Shown here: positions 61,103 to 64,000 of the stretch, one piece after another
Position numbering within the stretch: the stretch's first letter is position 1
Layout of the letters: every line of letters begins with the position of its first letter
Origin: Bosea sp. PAMC 26642
GTDB lineage: Bacteria > Pseudomonadota > Alphaproteobacteria > Rhizobiales > Beijerinckiaceae
Direction of reading: 5' to 3'
DNA: 64,000 nt
Assembly: GCF_001562255.1 (NCBI RefSeq)
Contig: NZ_CP014301.1
Span: forward strand, 4,867,501 to 4,931,500
The notes under the pieces: generated by a model
The model's database searches: none
The model's input: the letters and a program-made list of their open reading frames with translations, nothing else
What the model was told of the DNA's origin: nothing
Position numbers and translations under genes: made by a program

Positions 61103-62707
61103 ATGAAGAAGGCTGGCCTGACACGCAAGAACTGGATGCTGGCAGCGGTTGCTGCGCTCGCCCTGAGCGGAACCGGCGGCGTCCCCGACACGGCGAGCGC
61201 CAAGACGTTGAAATGGGGTGCCGCCCGCGAGATCGCCTCGCTCGACCCCTATTCCTATGGCGACACTTTCACGCTGTCGGTGCTGAACCATGTCTATGAG
61301 GGGCTGGTGCGCTACACCGGCGATCTCAAGATCGAGCCTGCTCTGGCCGAGAGTTGGGAGACGGTCTCGCCGACGGTCTGGCGCTTCAAACTGCGCCAGG
61401 GCGTCAAGTTCCATAACGGCAACCCGTTCACCGCCGAAGACGTCATCGCCTCGCTGGAGCGCGTCACGCATCCGGATTCGCCGCTCAAGGGCAATCTGCC
61501 GGCTTACAAGTCGTCGCGGAAGATCGACGCGTCGACGGTCGAGATCGAGGTCAACGGCCCATATCCGCTGCTGCTCAACGACCTGACCAACATCTTCATC
61601 TTCAACAAGCCCTGGCTCGAGGCCAACAACGCGCTGCTGCCGACCGATTCCGGCAAGGGCGTGAAGGGGTACGCCACCGACAACACCAACGGGACCGGGC
61701 CGTTCGTGGTCGAGAGCCGCCGCGCTGATTCCAAGACCGTCTACGTCAAGAACCCGAACTGGTGGGACAAGCCGCAGCACAACATCGACGCGATCGAGTT
61801 CATGCCCATCGCCTCGGCCTCCACGCGGGTGGCGGCGCTGCTGTCGGGCGAGATCGACTTCACCAACGTCGCTCCGCTGCAGGACCTGCCGCGCCTTGCG
61901 GCCTCGCCTGACGTCAAGGTCCTGCAGACCAACGAACTGCGCACGGTGATCTTCGCCTTCAATCTCAAGGACGCGTTGTTCGAGAGTGACGTCAAGGACA
62001 AGAACCCGCTCAAGGACATCCGCATCCGCGAGGCGCTCTACCGCGCCATCGACATCGACGCGGTGCAGAAGCGCGCCATGCGCGGCCTCTCGCGCAACAC
62101 AGGCGCGCTGATCGCCCCGGCAATCCCGGGCTACGAGGCCTCGCAGGACGTGCGGCTGCCCTTCGATCTCGACGGCGCCAAGAAGCTCCTGGCTGCGGCC
62201 GGCTATCCCAACGGCTTCAATTTTCAGATGAACTGCCAGAGCGACGGCCTCGTCAACGAGGAGGAGTTCTGCCAGGCAGTCGCCTCGATGTGGTCGCGGG
62301 CCGGCTTAAAGCCCAATCTCAGCCTTGGACCGCGCAGCCAGCAGACCCCTAAGCGCGTCAAGGGCGAGTTCGACGTGATCTCCTTCGGCTGGGCCAACGA
62401 GCCGATGATCGACGCCTACTCGATCCTGATCCAGGTGATGCGGTCGAAGAGCGGCTCGGGCGGCGTGTTCAACTGGGGCAACTGGGGCGATCCCCGGATC
62501 GACGCGCTGATCGACAAGGCCGGAGTCGAGCTCGACACGCCTAAGCGCATCGCGATGATGCAGGAGGCGCTCAAGATCGCCAAGGCTGAGCACCTCTTCA
62601 TCCCGATGCACCAGCAGCCGATGGCTTGGGCGATGCGCAACAGCGTGGCGCAGACCGTGCAGGCCTCCGACAACAAGCCGAGGCTGTGGCTGACGACGCT
62701 GAAGTGA
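61103..62707 (+). CDS. ABC transporter substrate-binding protein, peptide family
   Basis: The protein is 534 aa from ATG 61103 after CGGGAGTTGGCG. The signal ends near DTASA (residues 29-33). The core has WRFKLRQGVKFHNGNPF, NGTGPFVVESR and LKDIRIREALYRAIDID. It belongs to the dipeptide/glutathione class and is only distantly similar to the island's two binding proteins. Two permease genes follow, the second cut by the window end. Confidence 0.93.
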   Translation: MKKAGLTRKNWMLAAVAALALSGTGGVPDTASAKTLKWGAAREIASLDPYSYGDTFTLSVLNHVYEGLVRYTGDLKIEPALAESWETVSPTVWRFKLRQGVKFHNGNPFTAEDVIASLERVTHPDSPLKGNLPAYKSSRKIDASTVEIEVNGPYPLLLNDLTNIFIFNKPWLEANNALLPTDSGKGVKGYATDNTNGTGPFVVESRRADSKTVYVKNPNWWDKPQHNIDAIEFMPIASASTRVAALLSGEIDFTNVAPLQDLPRLAASPDVKVLQTNELRTVIFAFNLKDALFESDVKDKNPLKDIRIREALYRAIDIDAVQKRAMRGLSRNTGALIAPAIPGYEASQDVRLPFDLDGAKKLLAAAGYPNGFNFQMNCQSDGLVNEEEFCQAVASMWSRAGLKPNLSLGPRSQQTPKRVKGEFDVISFGWANEPMIDAYSILIQVMRSKSGSGGVFNWGNWGDPRIDALIDKAGVELDTPKRIAMMQEALKIAKAEHLFIPMHQQPMAWAMRNSVAQTVQASDNKPRLWLTTLK

Positions 62708-62711
62708 GTAC

Positions 62712-62757
62712 GCCGCCAGCCCGGGACGCGCCACGGGCGCGATCCCGGGCTGGCGGC
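62712..62757 (+). promoter_or_regulatory. Long intercistronic hairpin after the binding-protein gene
   Basis: Arms 62712-62726 and 62743-62757 are perfectly complementary over 15 bp, and the 16-nt loop can pair further (CGCGCC with GGCGCG). There is no T tract. It probably blocks 3' decay of the binding-protein message and lowers downstream expression. Confidence 0.75.
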
Positions 62758-62789
62758 ACGGTCCGCGCAGTCCTGGGGATGGAACGACG

Positions 62790-63782
62790 ATGCCGGCCTT
62801 CCTGCTCAAGCGCCTCCTGAACGCTGCCGGCGTCATGCTTGCAGTCGCGTTCATCGCCTTCCTGATCTTCCGCTTCGTCGGCGATCCGGTCGAGCTGATG
62901 CTCAACGAGCAGGCAAGCCAGGCGCAGCGCGACGAACTGCGAGTCCGGCTCGGCCTCGACAAGGGCTTTGTCCTGCAATTTGCGACCTTCGTCGGCAATG
63001 CGGTGCGCGGCGATTTCGGCATCTCATACCGCAACCAGCAGGAGGTGTTCACGCTGATTGCGGAGCGCTTCCCGGCGACCTTCGAGCTCGTGCTGGTCGC
63101 GACCTTCCTGTCACTGGCTGTGGGCATCCCGCTCGGGGTCTACACCGCGATCGCGCGGGACACCCTGCTCGCCAAGGCCCTACAGTTCGTCTCGGTGCTC
63201 GGCGTCTCGCTGCCGAGCTTCGCGCTCGGCATCCTGTTCATCCTGACCTTCTCGGTGACGCTGCAATGGCTGCCGGCCTTCGGGCGCGGCGAGACCGTGC
63301 AACTTGGCTGGTGGAGCACGGGCTTCCTGACGCCGTCGGGACGTAAGGCTCTGATCCTGCCCGGGGTCACCCTGTCGCTGTTCCAGATCACGCTGGTGAT
63401 GCGCCTCGTGCGCGCCGAGATGTTGGAGACGATGCGCACCGACTTCATCCGCTTCGCCCGGGCCCGCGGGCTGACCACGCGCGCCGTCAACTTCCATCAC
63501 GGCCTGCGCAACTGCCTGATGCCGGTCATCACCGTGACGGGCCTCCAGATCGGCAACCTGATCGCCTTCGCGCTCGTCACCGAGACTGTGTTCCAGTGGC
63601 CCGGCATGGGGCTGCTCTTCGTTCAGGCCGTCACCTTCGTCGACATTCCGGTGATGGCGGCCTATCTGATCGTCGTTTCCTTCATCTTCGTCTCGCTCAA
63701 TACGCTTGTCGACCTGACCTATGCCTGGGTCGATCCGCGCTTGCGCGAGGATGCGATCGCCGGAGGCGCCAATGCCCGGTGA
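62790..63782 (+). CDS. ABC transporter permease, DppB type
   Basis: The protein has 330 aa and six helices, with start FLLKRLLNAAGVMLAVAFIA, FGISYRNQQEVFTLIAERFP, and the EAA loop DFIRFARARGLTTRAVNFHH. The end VDLTYAWVDPRLR carries the family DPR motif. It lies 82 bp after the binding protein, beyond the hairpin, and overlaps the next permease. Confidence 0.93.
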   Translation: MPAFLLKRLLNAAGVMLAVAFIAFLIFRFVGDPVELMLNEQASQAQRDELRVRLGLDKGFVLQFATFVGNAVRGDFGISYRNQQEVFTLIAERFPATFELVLVATFLSLAVGIPLGVYTAIARDTLLAKALQFVSVLGVSLPSFALGILFILTFSVTLQWLPAFGRGETVQLGWWSTGFLTPSGRKALILPGVTLSLFQITLVMRLVRAEMLETMRTDFIRFARARGLTTRAVNFHHGLRNCLMPVITVTGLQIGNLIAFALVTETVFQWPGMGLLFVQAVTFVDIPVMAAYLIVVSFIFVSLNTLVDLTYAWVDPRLREDAIAGGANAR

Positions 63783-64000
63783 GACCGTGCAACCTTCGCG
63801 TTGGCGCCAACTCCTCGACAGCGACGTCGGCTGGAGCTTCCGCCGCACGCCGGCGGCCTGGCTCTCGGCCATCGTACTGGCGCTACTGATCCTGACGGCG
63901 TTCTTCGCCCCGCTGATCGCACCGCAAAACCCCCACGACCTCGCCCAGATCTTCATCGACAAGGCGGAGATCCCGCCGATCTGGAACAAGGACGGGGAAT
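63772..64000 (+). CDS. ABC transporter permease, DppC type (partial, cut by window end)
   Basis: The first 76 codons from ATG 63772, overlapping the previous stop by 11 bp. The N-terminal cytoplasmic part and helix 1 (AAWLSAIVLALLILTAFFAP) followed by LIAPQNPHDL match DppC-type permeases. The remainder lies beyond base 64000. Confidence 0.85.
   Translation, partial: MPGETVQPSRWRQLLDSDVGWSFRRTPAAWLSAIVLALLILTAFFAPLIAPQNPHDLAQIFIDKAEIPPIWNKDGE

Noticed and set aside
60842..61780. Long minus-strand frame extending the GntR gene to about 548 codons
   Set aside because: The added part is antisense to the binding protein at 61103 and lacks any domain. The GntR start at 60841 gives the normal family length.

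Overview
The window looks like a chromosomal segment of a high-GC alphaproteobacterium, most plausibly a Hyphomicrobiales (Bosea/Bradyrhizobium-type) organism. Support for this comes from the codon use, a Sox thiosulfate-oxidation cassette with a flavocytochrome-c partner, many peptide/polyamine ABC transporters, FCD-type GntR regulators, and a tRNA-Leu 3' end resembling alphaproteobacterial tRNA-Leu as I recall it. No rRNA, complete tRNA or CRISPR array was seen. The genus is an inference.

Layout. (1) 1-3.7 kb: a penicillin-acyltransferase-like (C45) hydrolase and a peptide-type solute-binding protein, divergent from a GntR regulator. (2) 4.4-11.4 kb: a periplasmic molybdenum hydroxylase (2Fe-2S and Mo subunits) translationally coupled to soxXYZA, facing a flavocytochrome-c operon (cytochrome c, fccB, cytochrome c). 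soxB and soxCD are absent. (3) 11.5-13.6 kb: debris, comprising a frameshifted livG, a 170-bp repeat ending in a tRNA-Leu 3' fragment, and a hipA remnant fused to the start of an IS110 transposase. (4) 13.9-42.6 kb: a large amide-utilisation island. (5) 42.9-43.8 kb: an IS21 istA relic and a second copy of the 173-bp repeat with the same 26-bp tRNA fragment, so region 4 is bracketed by direct repeats. (6) 44.4-46.7 kb: fecI/fecR and a TonB receptor truncated after its N-terminal quarter. (7) 46.7-57.5 kb: an enolase-superfamily dehydratase, a LysR regulator, a PotDABC-type transporter, a three-part FAD/2Fe-2S amino-acid dehydrogenase with a second DAO-type oxidase, and RidA. (8) 57.9-64 kb: a small membrane cytochrome b with a Tat-exported partner, a flavin reductase with a GntR regulator, and the start of another dipeptide-type ABC operon that runs off the window.

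The island is the main find. It encodes six amidase-signature enzymes, five of them directly preceded by a different ~62-69-residue AtzG/GatC-like small subunit. It also encodes two isochorismatase-fold cysteine hydrolases, an asparaginase-fold protein lacking two expected active-site residues, an acetamidase/formamidase, one complete oligopeptide-type ABC transporter with two paralogous binding proteins, three EamA permeases, an AbrB-family membrane protein and one GntR regulator. Four of its transcription units start with the same 38-bp module: a 12-bp ATTGNAYACAAT operator, exactly 9 bp, then a sigma-54 -24/-12 element. A fifth unit has a sigma-54-like element alone, and a degenerate module precedes the GntR gene. 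My reading is a nitrogen-scavenging regulon: a multi-amide compound is imported, cleaved by a set of two-subunit amidases, and controlled jointly by sigma-54 (nitrogen limitation) and the island's own GntR repressor. The substrate cannot be named from sequence alone.
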